This document shows positions 35,333 through 45,516 of a stretch of 64,000 bases of DNA, piece after piece. The position numbers were made by a program, and so were the translations under genes. Origin of the DNA: Streptomyces sp. WMMC940 (lineage in GTDB: Bacteria > Actinomycetota > Actinomycetes > Streptomycetales > Streptomycetaceae); assembly GCF_027460265.1 (NCBI RefSeq), contig NZ_JAPZBC010000001.1, positions 4,692,001 through 4,756,000 of the forward strand. The letters are read 5' to 3'. The notes beneath the pieces are model-generated. The model did not search any database and was not told where the DNA came from. It saw only the letters and a program-made list of their open reading frames with translations. Every line of letters starts with the position of its first letter. The first letter of the stretch is position 1.

Positions 35333-36844
35333 ATGACAGCCCTCGAACCAGGTGACGCGGCCGGGACCGGTGACGCGGCGCTCAAGGAGGCCGGAGACGG
35401 CCGCGGCGGGACCGCGACGGCGAGCGGGACCGCGACCGACGCCGGGGGTGTGCTCGGGCGCAGTCTGCGTGCCCTCAGCGTCGGCATCGTGTCCGTCGTC
35501 CTGCTGATCGCGTTCGAGGCGACCGCCGTCGGCACGGCCATGCCCGTGGCCGCGCGGGAGCTGGACGGCGTCCCGCTGTACGCGTTCGCCTTCTCCGCGT
35601 ACTTCACGACCAGCCTGTTCGGCATGGTGCTTTCGGGGCAGTGGGCCGACCGCAGGGGCCCCCTCGGGCCGCTGACCGCCGGGATCACCGCCTTCGCCCT
35701 GGGGCTCGTGCTGTCCGGTACGGCCTCCACGATGTGGTACTTCATCGCCGGCCGGGCCGTCCAGGGGCTCGGCGGCGGTCTGGTGATCGTCGCGCTGTAC
35801 GTCGTCGTCGGCCGGGCCTATCCGGAGCACCTGCGTCCGACGATCATGGCCGCGTTCGCCGCGAGCTGGGTGATCCCCTCCGTCGTCGGACCGCTCGCGG
35901 CCGGGACGGTCACCGAACACCTCGGCTGGCGCTGGGTCTTCGTCGGTATCCCCGCTCTCGTCGTCGTCCCGCTCGCGCTCGCCCTGCCCGCGATACGGCG
36001 GCGGGCGTCGGGGCCGGTGGACCCGGAGGCGCCCGTTCCGGCGCTGGACCGGCGCAGGATCAGGCTGGCGTTCGGGATCTCCCTCGGCGCGGGAGTGCTC
36101 CAGTACGCCGCACAGGACCTGCGGTGGTTCTCACTGGCCCCGGCCGCGGCGGGCGCCGCGCTGCTCGTGCCGGCCGCGCTCGGGCTGCTGCCGCGCGGCA
36201 CGTTCCGCTCGGCGCGCGGGTTGCCGTCGGTGGTGCTGCTGCGCGGCGTGGCCGCCGGGTCGTTCATCGCTGCGGAGTCCTTCGTACCGCTGATGCTGGT
36301 GACCCAGCGCGGGCTGTCGCCGACGCTGGCGGGACTGTCGCTCGCGGTGGGCGGGGCGACATGGGCACTGGGCTCGTTCGTCCAGTCCCGGCCTCGCCTG
36401 GAGCCGTACCGGGAACGACTGACCGTCACCGGCATGGTGCTCGTCGCGGCGGCGATCGCGACCGCGCCGAGCGTGCTGGTCCCCTCCGTGCCGGTGTGGG
36501 TCGTCGGGGTCGCCTGGGGATGGGGCTGCTTCGGCATGGGCCTGGTCATCTCCTCCACCAGCGTGCTGCTGCTGAAGCTGTCGCCGCCCGCGGAGGCCGG
36601 TACCAACTCCGCCGCGCTCCAGATCTCCGACGGACTGTCGAACGTCCTCCTGCTGGCCGCGGGCGGCGCCGCCTTCGCCGCCCTGGGTGGGGGAGCGGCG
36701 GGCGGCCACGGTGCGGTCGCGGCGGCGGGGGCGGGGAGCATCGCCCACCCGGCCGCCTTCGCGGCCGTGTTCCTGCCCATGGCGGCGGTCGCACTGCTCG
36801 GCGCCTGGGTCGCCACACGGCTGCACGAGCGCCGCGCCGGCTGA
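35333..36844 (+). CDS. MFS multidrug-type transporter (14-helix group)
   Basis: 503 residues from ATG 35333; TACGCT lies 8 bases before it and could be a -10 box for a near-leaderless mRNA (an in-frame ATG at 35312 would add seven residues). About 14 hydrophobic helices are visible. The motif SGQWADRRGPLGPL is the MFS A-loop, and GRAVQGLGGGLVIVALYVVVGRAYP plus ASWVIPSVVGPLAAGTVTEHLGWRWVF match the exporter C motif region of DHA2-type drug pumps. A Gly/Ala-rich loop near 455-475 is unusual. Substrate unknown. No regulator is next to it. Confidence 0.9.
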   Translation: MTALEPGDAAGTGDAALKEAGDGRGGTATASGTATDAGGVLGRSLRALSVGIVSVVLLIAFEATAVGTAMPVAARELDGVPLYAFAFSAYFTTSLFGMVLSGQWADRRGPLGPLTAGITAFALGLVLSGTASTMWYFIAGRAVQGLGGGLVIVALYVVVGRAYPEHLRPTIMAAFAASWVIPSVVGPLAAGTVTEHLGWRWVFVGIPALVVVPLALALPAIRRRASGPVDPEAPVPALDRRRIRLAFGISLGAGVLQYAAQDLRWFSLAPAAAGAALLVPAALGLLPRGTFRSARGLPSVVLLRGVAAGSFIAAESFVPLMLVTQRGLSPTLAGLSLAVGGATWALGSFVQSRPRLEPYRERLTVTGMVLVAAAIATAPSVLVPSVPVWVVGVAWGWGCFGMGLVISSTSVLLLKLSPPAEAGTNSAALQISDGLSNVLLLAAGGAAFAALGGGAAGGHGAVAAAGAGSIAHPAAFAAVFLPMAAVALLGAWVATRLHERRAG

Positions 36845-37104
36845 TGCCGGGTCCGCCCGGTCGGGGCCCGGTTCGGACCGTTCCGTTGCGCCGTGCGCGG
36901 CCCGGGGCCGCGCCCGCCCCCGGAGGGCCGTCGGCCATCGCCCCGTCCGGTGCGGAGCACCGGCCTCGATCCGGGGCCGCCCGGGTACCGGACGTACGGC
37001 GGACGTCCGGCGGACGTCGACCGGAGGTGAAGCGTGACGGACGGCGTACCGTTCGAGGCCGCCGGACGCCCGGAATTCACCGCGCGGCCGGAAGCGGCCG
37101 CGCT

Positions 37105-37110
37105 TAGCAT
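37105..37110 (+). promoter_or_regulatory. -10 box for the RHH-Doc pair
   Basis: TAGCAT ends 6 bases before the antitoxin ATG at 37117, so transcription would start at or next to the ATG, suggesting a leaderless mRNA. The remaining 260 bases of the gap back to 36845 hold nothing else I could recognise. Confidence 0.45.
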
Positions 37111-37116
37111 CGGGCC

Positions 37117-37317
37117 ATGCACGAGCTCACGATCATCCTCACCGACGCGGAACGCGACGAACTGCACGACCTCGCCGACGCCCAGGGCCGGAACCCGGAG
37201 GAGCTCGCGCACGACGCGGTGCACCACTATCTGCGGGCGCAGAGCGAGCGGCTGGCCGCACTGGCCGGGCGACTGGCCCAGCAGCACGCGGGCCTGCTGA
37301 GGAGGCTCGGCGAATGA
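37117..37317 (+). CDS. ribbon-helix-helix antitoxin-like protein
   Basis: 66 residues. The N-terminal MHELTIILTDAERDELHDLADAQGR strand followed by helices EELAHDAVHHYLRAQSE fits a ribbon-helix-helix DNA-binding fold, and the C-terminal helix (LAALAGRLAQQHAGLLRRLGE) would bind and cover the toxin. The next gene, a Doc-type toxin, overlaps by 4 bases (ATGA), the usual order of toxin-antitoxin operons. By analogy with Phd-Doc it should both neutralise the toxin and repress its own promoter. Confidence 0.8.
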   Translation: MHELTIILTDAERDELHDLADAQGRNPEELAHDAVHHYLRAQSERLAALAGRLAQQHAGLLRRLGE

Positions 37318-37709
37318 CCCATCAGACCACGACCCAGACGCGCCACCTCACCGTGAGCGAGGTGACCGCGATCGCCCGGTTCGCCTTCGGTGGCCACCCG
37401 CCGGAGCTCCGCGCCGGCAGCCTCCTGGAGTCCGCCGTGCACCGGCCGCGCTCCCGGATGTACGGGGCGGCCGCGTACCCGGATCTCTGGGAGCAGGCCG
37501 GCGCACTGCTGCACGCGATCGCCTCGAACCACCCCTTCGTCGACGGCAACAAGCGCACGGCGTGGCTGTCGACGGCGGTGTTCCTCGCCCTGAACGGCGC
37601 CGACCCCGTCAACGTCGACCAGGACCGGGCGTACGACCTGGTCGTCTCCGTCGCGGCCGGTGAGATGACCGATCCGGCCCTGATCGGGGCCGTACTGCGC
37701 ACCCTCTGA
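37314..37709 (+). CDS. Doc-type Fic-domain toxin
   Basis: 131 residues, the size of phage P1 Doc. The active-site motif HPFVDGNKRT (73-82) matches the Fic/Doc consensus HxFx[DE]GNKR. The preceding helices begin HLTVSEVTAIARFAFG, and RPRSRMYGAAAYPDLWEQAGALLHAI is the typical Doc lead-in to the motif. Doc proteins phosphorylate elongation factor EF-Tu and stop translation; Fic relatives AMP-transfer other targets. With the upstream RHH protein it forms a compact two-gene toxin-antitoxin module inside conserved chromosome. Confidence 0.88.
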   Translation: MTHQTTTQTRHLTVSEVTAIARFAFGGHPPELRAGSLLESAVHRPRSRMYGAAAYPDLWEQAGALLHAIASNHPFVDGNKRTAWLSTAVFLALNGADPVNVDQDRAYDLVVSVAAGEMTDPALIGAVLRTL

Positions 37710-37872
37710 AGGGCGGTGGGCGGACGGTTCCGGTCGCACGGACCCGCGGTCTGTGAGGCGGGTCTCACCACGTCGCCTCCCGGCCGGGTGAGGGCCTCCC
37801 GGGAGTGGCCGCACCGGTAGGGTGGCCCGGTTGTCGTACGTAACGCCGTAGCCCTGCCTCGAACCGGAGACC

Positions 37873-39657
37873 GTGTCTACTACCGCCTCCCACCACCTCT
37901 CACCCGCCTTTCCCGGCCGTGCCCCCTGGGGTACGGCCAGCAAGTTGCGCGCCTGGCAGCAGGGCGCCATGGAGAGGTACGTCCAGGAACAGCCCCGTGA
38001 CTTCCTCGCGGTGGCGACGCCCGGCGCCGGCAAGACGACGTTCGCGCTCACCCTCGCCTCCTGGCTGCTGCACCACCACGTCGTGCAGCAGATCACCGTG
38101 GTCGCGCCGACCGAGCATCTGAAGAAGCAGTGGGCGGCCGCGGCCGCGCGCATAGGCATCAAGCTCGACCCGGACTACAGCGCCGGGCCGCTGAGCAAGG
38201 AGTACGACGGGGTCGCCGTCACCTACGCCGGTGTCGGGGTGCGCCCGATGCTGCACCGCAATCGCAGTGAGCAGCGCAAGACCCTCGTCATCCTCGACGA
38301 GATCCACCACGCCGGTGACTCCAAGTCGTGGGGTGAGGCGTGCCTGGAGGCGTTCGAACCGGCCACCCGCCGCCTCGCCCTCACCGGTACGCCCTTCCGT
38401 TCCGACACCAACCCCATCCCCTTCGTCACGTACGAGGAGGGCAACGACGGCATCCGCCGCTCCGCCGCGGACTACACCTACGGCTACGGCAACGCCCTCG
38501 CCGACGGCGTCGTCCGTCCCGTGATCTTCCTGTCCTACAGCGGCAACATGCGCTGGCGCACCAAGGCCGGTGACGAGGTCGCGGCCCGGCTGGGCGAGCC
38601 GATGACCAAGGACGCCGTATCGCAGGCCTGGCGCACCGCGCTCGATCCGCGCGGCGACTGGATGCCGAACGTGCTGCGCGCCGCCGACCAGCGGCTGAGC
38701 GAGGTCAGAAAGGCCATCCCGGACGCGGGCGGTCTCGTCATCGCCTCCGACCAGGACTCGGCGCGCGCCTACGCCAAGCTCATCCGGGAGATCACCGGTA
38801 CGAAGGCGACCGTCGTGCTGTCCGACGACGCGGGCGCGTCGCAGCGCATCGACGAGTTCAGCGACAACCAGGACCGCTGGATGGTCGCCGTCCGGATGGT
38901 GTCCGAGGGCGTCGACGTCCCCCGGCTCGCGGTCGGCGTGTACGCCACCACCATCTCCACACCCCTCTTCTTCGCCCAGGCCGTCGGCCGTTTCGTCCGG
39001 TCGCGGCGGCGCGGCGAGACGGCGTCGGTGTTCCTGCCGACGATCCCGATGCTGCTGAGCTTCGCCAATGAGATGGAGGTCGAGCGGGACCACGCGCTCG
39101 ACCGGCCGAAGAAGGAGGGGGAGGAGGACCCCTACGCCGAGTCCGAGCAGGAGATGGACGAGGCGAACAAGCAGCAGGACGAGGACACCGGCGAACAGGA
39201 CATGCTGCCCTTCGAGGCGCTGGAGTCCGACGCAGTATTCGACCGGGTGATGTACAACGGCGCCGAATTCGGGATGCAGGCCCACCCGGGCAGCGACGAG
39301 GAGCAGGACTACCTGGGCATTCCGGGGCTGCTGGAGCCGGATCAGGTGCAACTGCTGCTGCAGAAGCGGCAGGCGCGCCAGATCGCGCACAGCCGCAAGA
39401 AGCCGGACGCGGAGGCGGATCTGCTCGAACTGCCCGCGGAACGCCGGCCGGTGGTCTCGCACAAGGAACTGCTGGAGTTGCGGAAGCAGCTGAACACGAT
39501 GGTGGGCGCGTACGTCCATCAGAGCGGCAAGCCGCACGGGGTGATCCACACCGAGCTGCGGAGGGTGTGCGGGGGGCCGCCGAGCGCGGAGGCGACGGCG
39601 GGGCAGATCCGGGAACGGATCAAGAAGGTGCAGGAGTGGGCCACGCGTATGCGCTGA
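37873..39657 (+). CDS. SF2 DEAD/DEAH-type helicase
   Basis: 594 residues from GTG. Motif I is ATPGAGKTTFAL (about 48-60), motif II is LDEIHHAGD (DEIH variant), motif III LTGTPFRSD, and the second RecA domain has VRMVSEGVDVPRLAVGVY and QAVGRFVRSRR, motifs V and VI. This resembles the XPB/type I restriction-like branch of superfamily 2. After about residue 400 comes an acidic linker (EEDPYAESEQEMDEANKQQDE) and a C-terminal domain of unknown role. No nuclease or methylase gene accompanies it, so it is not part of a visible defence system; DNA repair or RNA handling is possible. Confidence 0.9.
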   Translation: MSTTASHHLSPAFPGRAPWGTASKLRAWQQGAMERYVQEQPRDFLAVATPGAGKTTFALTLASWLLHHHVVQQITVVAPTEHLKKQWAAAAARIGIKLDPDYSAGPLSKEYDGVAVTYAGVGVRPMLHRNRSEQRKTLVILDEIHHAGDSKSWGEACLEAFEPATRRLALTGTPFRSDTNPIPFVTYEEGNDGIRRSAADYTYGYGNALADGVVRPVIFLSYSGNMRWRTKAGDEVAARLGEPMTKDAVSQAWRTALDPRGDWMPNVLRAADQRLSEVRKAIPDAGGLVIASDQDSARAYAKLIREITGTKATVVLSDDAGASQRIDEFSDNQDRWMVAVRMVSEGVDVPRLAVGVYATTISTPLFFAQAVGRFVRSRRRGETASVFLPTIPMLLSFANEMEVERDHALDRPKKEGEEDPYAESEQEMDEANKQQDEDTGEQDMLPFEALESDAVFDRVMYNGAEFGMQAHPGSDEEQDYLGIPGLLEPDQVQLLLQKRQARQIAHSRKKPDAEADLLELPAERRPVVSHKELLELRKQLNTMVGAYVHQSGKPHGVIHTELRRVCGGPPSAEATAGQIRERIKKVQEWATRMR

Positions 39658-39746
39658 GCGTACGCAGGAGCCGACGCCCGTGCGGTGGGCGTAAGGAGGG
39701 ACGGTGCCGAGCACGTCGTCGGGGCGGGCAGTGCCCGTGCCGAGAA

Positions 39747-39772
39747 CCCTCTTCGGCGGAGGCCGAAGAGGG
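39747..39772 (+). terminator. hairpin downstream of the helicase gene
   Basis: CCCTCTTCGGC (39747-39757) and GCCGAAGAGGG (39762-39772) form an 11-bp stem with a GGAG loop, 90 bases after the helicase stop. The rest of the 380-base gap to 40037 holds no gene I can support; one AT-richer spot near 39893-39903 may mark the IclR promoter. Confidence 0.7.
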
Positions 39773-40037
39773 AGTATCCCGTGAAGTCGCTGGTCGTCCC
39801 GACTTGCCCGTCGATGGAGGGCGGCACGAACCTTCGACGCCCGGATTCTGGACGAGGTCTTCCGCTGAGCGAACCGGCTCGCTACTGTCCCCGCAAATGA
39901 AACGCCCCGTGGCAGCGCCGCCGCGGAGCGCAGCCGGTGTGCCATGGCCTGCCGGCGGCCTCTCCGTGCGTCGCCGATGGGACCGGTGCCGCTGGCCGTG
40001 AGAGCGTCGCCGCACTCATCTCGAAGGAGAGGGCGTC

Positions 40038-40679
40038 GTGACCGCGGAGACCTCCCAGACGCTCGACAGAGGACTGCGCGTCCTCAAACTGCTCGCCGAC
40101 ACCGACCACGGGCTGACCGTGACCGAACTGTCCAACCGGCTCGGCGTCAACAGGACCGTCGTCTACCGTCTGCTCGCCACGCTCGAGCAGCACGCCCTGG
40201 TCCGCCGCGACTTGGGCGGCCGGGCCCGCGTGGGGCTGGGTGTGCTCCGCCTCGGCCGCCAGGTGCACCCGCTGGTACGGGAGGCCGCGCTGCCCGCGCT
40301 GCGCTCGCTCGCCGAGGACATCGGCGCGACCGCCCATCTCACGCTGGTCGACGGGGCGGAGGCGCTCGCGGTGGCGGTCGTCGAACCGACGTGGACGGAC
40401 TACCACGTGGCGTACCGGGCCGGGTTCCGTCACCCGCTGGACCGGGGAGCCGCGGGCAAGGCGATCCTCGCCGCCCGCCAGGGAGGTCTCACCGAGCCCG
40501 CGTACACCCTCACGCACGGCGAACTGGAGGCGGGTGCGAGCGGAGCCGCCGCGGCACTCGTCGGGGTGACCGGTATAGAGGGCAGCGTCGGCGTCGTCAT
40601 GCTGGCGGACTCGGTCCCCGAACGCGTGGGCCCGCGAGTGGTGGACGCCGCGCGCGAGGTCGCGGACGCGCTGCGCTGA
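40038..40679 (+). CDS. IclR family transcriptional regulator
   Basis: 213 residues starting at GTG after GAAGGAGAGG. Residues 5-65 form the IclR winged helix-turn-helix (SQTLDRGLRVLKLLADTDHG, LTVTELSNRLGVNRTVVYRLLATLEQHALVRR), and the rest is the GAF-like effector domain, here shorter than usual (about 145 residues) and lacking the last helix set of full-length IclR (about 250). So it may sense a smaller ligand or be a divergent subgroup. No catabolic operon is adjacent, leaving its target unknown. Confidence 0.9.
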   Translation: MTAETSQTLDRGLRVLKLLADTDHGLTVTELSNRLGVNRTVVYRLLATLEQHALVRRDLGGRARVGLGVLRLGRQVHPLVREAALPALRSLAEDIGATAHLTLVDGAEALAVAVVEPTWTDYHVAYRAGFRHPLDRGAAGKAILAARQGGLTEPAYTLTHGELEAGASGAAAALVGVTGIEGSVGVVMLADSVPERVGPRVVDAAREVADALR

Positions 40680-40809
40680 GCGCCGGGCTGCCGCAGCCGT
40701 CGGGCCGCTCAGCCGCCTCCGCTCACCCGGGCGCGGGCACAGGCGCGGCCCGGTCGGGCCGGTTGCGGCCCCGGTCCGGGTGCGCCGGGCGGACCGATAC
40801 ATTGACAGC

Positions 40810-41607
40810 GTGTTCTCTCGCCTCTCGCGTCTCTCCCGTCCCCGGGCCCTCGCCGTCTGCGCCGTGCCCGTCGCCGCGCTGCTCGCGGTGGCGGCGTTCG
40901 CGCCCCTGCCGTTCACCGTGGCCCAGCCCGGCCAGACCACGAACGTGCTGGGGTTCGACCGGGGCAAGCCGGTGATCACGATCACCGGAGCCCCCGTGCG
41001 GCAGACGCAGGGACAGCTGCGGATGACGACCATCGTGGCGACCGGGCCCTCGGTCGACGTCGATCTCGGCGACGTGGCGGACGCGTGGATCCGCAAGGAC
41101 CGGGCCGTGCTGCCGCACGACTCCGTCTACCCCTCCGGGCGGTCCGACGAGGAGATCGAGAAGCACAACACCGCCGAGATGCGGAAGTCCCAGAACAGCG
41201 CGGTGGACGCGGCCCTGGGCTACCTCGAGGAGGACCCGGCGAAGGTGAAGGTCACCCTGCATCTCGCCGATGTCGGCGGCCCGAGCGCGGGGCTGCTCTT
41301 CTCCCTCGGCATCGTGGACAAGCTCGCGGGCGACGGCACGGGCGGCGATCTCACCGGCGGCCGGAACATCGCGGGCACGGGCACGATCGACGCCGACGGC
41401 AAGGTCGGTGCGGTCGGCGGGGTGGCCCTGAAGACCCAGGCCGCGGCGCGTGACGGCGCCACCGTGTTCCTCGTCCCGAAGGCGGAGTGCGCCATCGCGC
41501 AGGAGCAGTTGCCCGAGGGCATGACGCTGGTTCCCGTCACCGAGCTGACCGACGCGGTGTCGTCGCTCAAGGCGCTGCAGAAGGGCGGCGACGTCCCCAA
41601 GTGCTGA
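40810..41607 (+). CDS. membrane-anchored Lon-like serine protease (S16)
   Basis: 265 residues from GTG. One N-terminal membrane helix (about 12-32) is followed by an outer domain and a Lon proteolytic domain. The catalytic dyad is Ser159 in VGGPSAGLLFSL and Lys208 in VGGVALKTQAA, both in the expected context. In full YlbL-type proteins a PDZ domain precedes the Lon domain; here the region between about 60 and 130 is short and no clear PDZ is visible. There is no ATPase. It probably trims or degrades exported or membrane proteins. Confidence 0.88.
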   Translation: MFSRLSRLSRPRALAVCAVPVAALLAVAAFAPLPFTVAQPGQTTNVLGFDRGKPVITITGAPVRQTQGQLRMTTIVATGPSVDVDLGDVADAWIRKDRAVLPHDSVYPSGRSDEEIEKHNTAEMRKSQNSAVDAALGYLEEDPAKVKVTLHLADVGGPSAGLLFSLGIVDKLAGDGTGGDLTGGRNIAGTGTIDADGKVGAVGGVALKTQAAARDGATVFLVPKAECAIAQEQLPEGMTLVPVTELTDAVSSLKALQKGGDVPKC

Positions 41608-41751
41608 CGGGCCGGTGGCGCGACGTCCCGCCCCGAGCCGCTCTTGCCTCCGGTGCCGGCAGTCGGGTCCGCCCCGTCGCATCACGCCCGCCCCGCGTCC
41701 GGTGCCGGCGGTCGGGCCGGGCCCCGGCGCCCGGGTATCTCCTCACCGGCC

Positions 41752-43493
<1,742 letters not shown>

Positions 43494-43781
43494 GCCCGTA
43501 CGGAGTCCGGCTGCGTCCCCGCGGCCCCACGGAACCTGACCCCGTGGGGCCGCGCGGCGTCCGCCACGGGGCGTGCGCCCGCCCGCACGTCCCACCTCGA
43601 CGAGCCGCTCTCGCCCGCCTGGTCCCACGGAACGCCCTGATCGGCACGGCGGTGCTCTGAGCCCGCGCCGGGTCGCGGCCCCCGCGGGCAGGCGTCCGTC
43701 GGTCCGACCGCGGGCGCTCCCGGGGGCCGTTTCCCGTGGCGAGCGGGCCCGGCACGCGACCGCCGGGCACCGGCCGAAGCG

Positions 43782-45407
43782 TCAGGTCCCGGACGGTTGG
43801 CCCCCATGGGGCTCCCGGGGACTCCCGGACCGCCGATTCTCACGATCGCGCGGATCACCCGGATCACGGGTGTCGCTCTCGCGAGGCCCGGCGGACCGGG
43901 AGTCGCGCGGCTCGCCGGAGGCGTCCCCGCCCGGGCTGCGGGCCGGGCCCTCCTCGCGATCCTCCGGCGCCCCCTCGTCCTCCGGCGGCAGATCCTCGTC
44001 CGTCGTCCACGGCTCGCCCTCGACGTCGACGGGGCCGCCCGGAGGGGGATTGCCCAGGACCGAGACGGCGCGCTTCGCACGCGGCACCAGGAGCGGCGAG
44101 AAGTACGGGTTGAGGCGCAGCGCCTCCCTCAGGTGCCGGCGGGCCGGTCCGTCCTGGCCGAGTGCGCGCTCGATCTCGCCCCGGTGGTACAGGGACAGCG
44201 CGCTGCGCAGCCCGGGCGTCGTCGCACGCTTCAGGTACTTCAGCCCCTCCTGCGCCCGCCCCGCCCGGTACAGCGCCCAGCCCAGCGCGTCCGATACCTG
44301 CGCGCTGCGGTGCCCCCGCTTCCACTCCTGCGCGAGGCGCTGCACCGCCGCCTTCGCCAGTCCGTGGTCCGCCTCGTACCGCGCCAGCGTCAGCTCCTCG
44401 CTCACCCCGTACTTCCGGGCCTTCGCGGCCAGCCGGCGCACCTTCTCGTAGTGGGCCCGTGCCTCCCCGGCCATGCCCAGCGACTCGTACAGCTCACCCG
44501 CCTGCAGCGCGTACTCCGGCATCGGCGCCCGTTCGATGGCCGCCCGGTAGTCCCGCAGCGCGTCGTCCTTGCGGCCGAGCGCCGCCGAGGCCCGTCCCCG
44601 CCCCGCGAGAGACGGATGGTGGCCGGGTTCCAACTGGAGCGCGGTGTCGAAGTACGCCGCCGCCTGCTTGGGCTCGCCACGCTGCCAGGCCAGCTCACCG
44701 AGCCGGTGCAGCGCCGCGGCCCGCTCCGCCTTGCGGCCCGCCCGGGACGACGCCTCGTCCGCCAGCGCCTCGGCATCCTCGTACCTGCCGTTGTCGCGGT
44801 GCACCTGGGAAGCCCGCATCAGGGTCTGCACGGTGCGGGGGCGCAGCTCCTCCAGGGTGTGCAGGGCCTTCGCGGCCGCCCCGTACGAGCCGAGCCCGCT
44901 GTACGCGTCGATCAGCACCGGATACGCCGTCCACTGCTCCGGCGACCGCGCCCGGACGCTCTCGGCCCAGCGTCGGGCCGTGGCGAAGTCCCGCCGGGCG
45001 TTCGCCAGCGCCGCCATCCCCAGCTGGGCGTCGGCGTTGCCCTTCTCGCCCGGCAGCGCCTCCAGCGAACGCCGCAGGGCCTTCTCCGCCCGGCGGAAGT
45101 CCGTACGGTCGCCCAGCAGGGCGCCCTGCGCCAGGTAGGCCGAGCCGAGCACCGCCCACGACAGGTGGTCGCCGGGATTCCCGGCCAGCCGGTGCTCCTG
45201 CCCCGCGATCAGCGCCGACAACTCGGCCGCCGACAGGGTCGCCCCGGGGCCCTCCGCCAGCACGGTCCGGGCCGCGGGACCCGGTGCGGGCAGCGGCGGC
45301 CCGTCGCCCCGGCCGGGGCCGAGGACCACGATTCCGGTGGCGACCGCCCCGGCGGCCAGCGAGGCGATCACGGCATTCCTGGCAAGTGGCGCGTATCGCT
45401 TCTTCAT
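43782..45407 (-). CDS. tetratricopeptide repeat protein with N-terminal membrane anchor
   Basis: 541 residues from ATG 45407. A basic start (MKKRYAPLARN) and hydrophobic helix (AVIASLAAGAVATGIVVLG) anchor the protein, with most of it outside. From about 65 to 430 there are at least eight TPR-like helical pairs with the A-x-G-x4-A-x3-Y spacing (for example HLSWAVLGSAYLAQGALLG, YAAAKALHTLEELRP, GELAWQRGEPKQAAAYFDTALQL). The end (about 440-541) is a disordered charged tail of Pro, Glu, Arg and Asp. TPR proteins act as docking platforms; partner unknown. It converges on hppD and diverges from a FAD oxidase gene. Confidence 0.82.
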   Translation of the reverse strand: MKKRYAPLARNAVIASLAAGAVATGIVVLGPGRGDGPPLPAPGPAARTVLAEGPGATLSAAELSALIAGQEHRLAGNPGDHLSWAVLGSAYLAQGALLGDRTDFRRAEKALRRSLEALPGEKGNADAQLGMAALANARRDFATARRWAESVRARSPEQWTAYPVLIDAYSGLGSYGAAAKALHTLEELRPRTVQTLMRASQVHRDNGRYEDAEALADEASSRAGRKAERAAALHRLGELAWQRGEPKQAAAYFDTALQLEPGHHPSLAGRGRASAALGRKDDALRDYRAAIERAPMPEYALQAGELYESLGMAGEARAHYEKVRRLAAKARKYGVSEELTLARYEADHGLAKAAVQRLAQEWKRGHRSAQVSDALGWALYRAGRAQEGLKYLKRATTPGLRSALSLYHRGEIERALGQDGPARRHLREALRLNPYFSPLLVPRAKRAVSVLGNPPPGGPVDVEGEPWTTDEDLPPEDEGAPEDREEGPARSPGGDASGEPRDSRSAGPRESDTRDPGDPRDRENRRSGSPREPHGGQPSGT

Positions 45408-45516
45408 GGCGATCACTGTGCGCCACCCTCCGGTCCCGTACGAAGTGCCCACCCGGCGGAGCGACGCGGATCGCAGACGGGTTCACACCGATGGCCCCCG
45501 GTGCGAATCTGGGATC

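Noticed and set aside
37873..39657. Helicase considered as part of a phage-defence system with the nearby Doc toxin
   Set aside because: No nuclease, methylase or other defence partner is adjacent; the gap between toxin and helicase is 163 bases with its own start region, so I treat them as separate.
39685..39900. Small plus-strand frame after the helicase
   Set aside because: It runs through the terminator hairpin and lacks a ribosome site or conserved motif.
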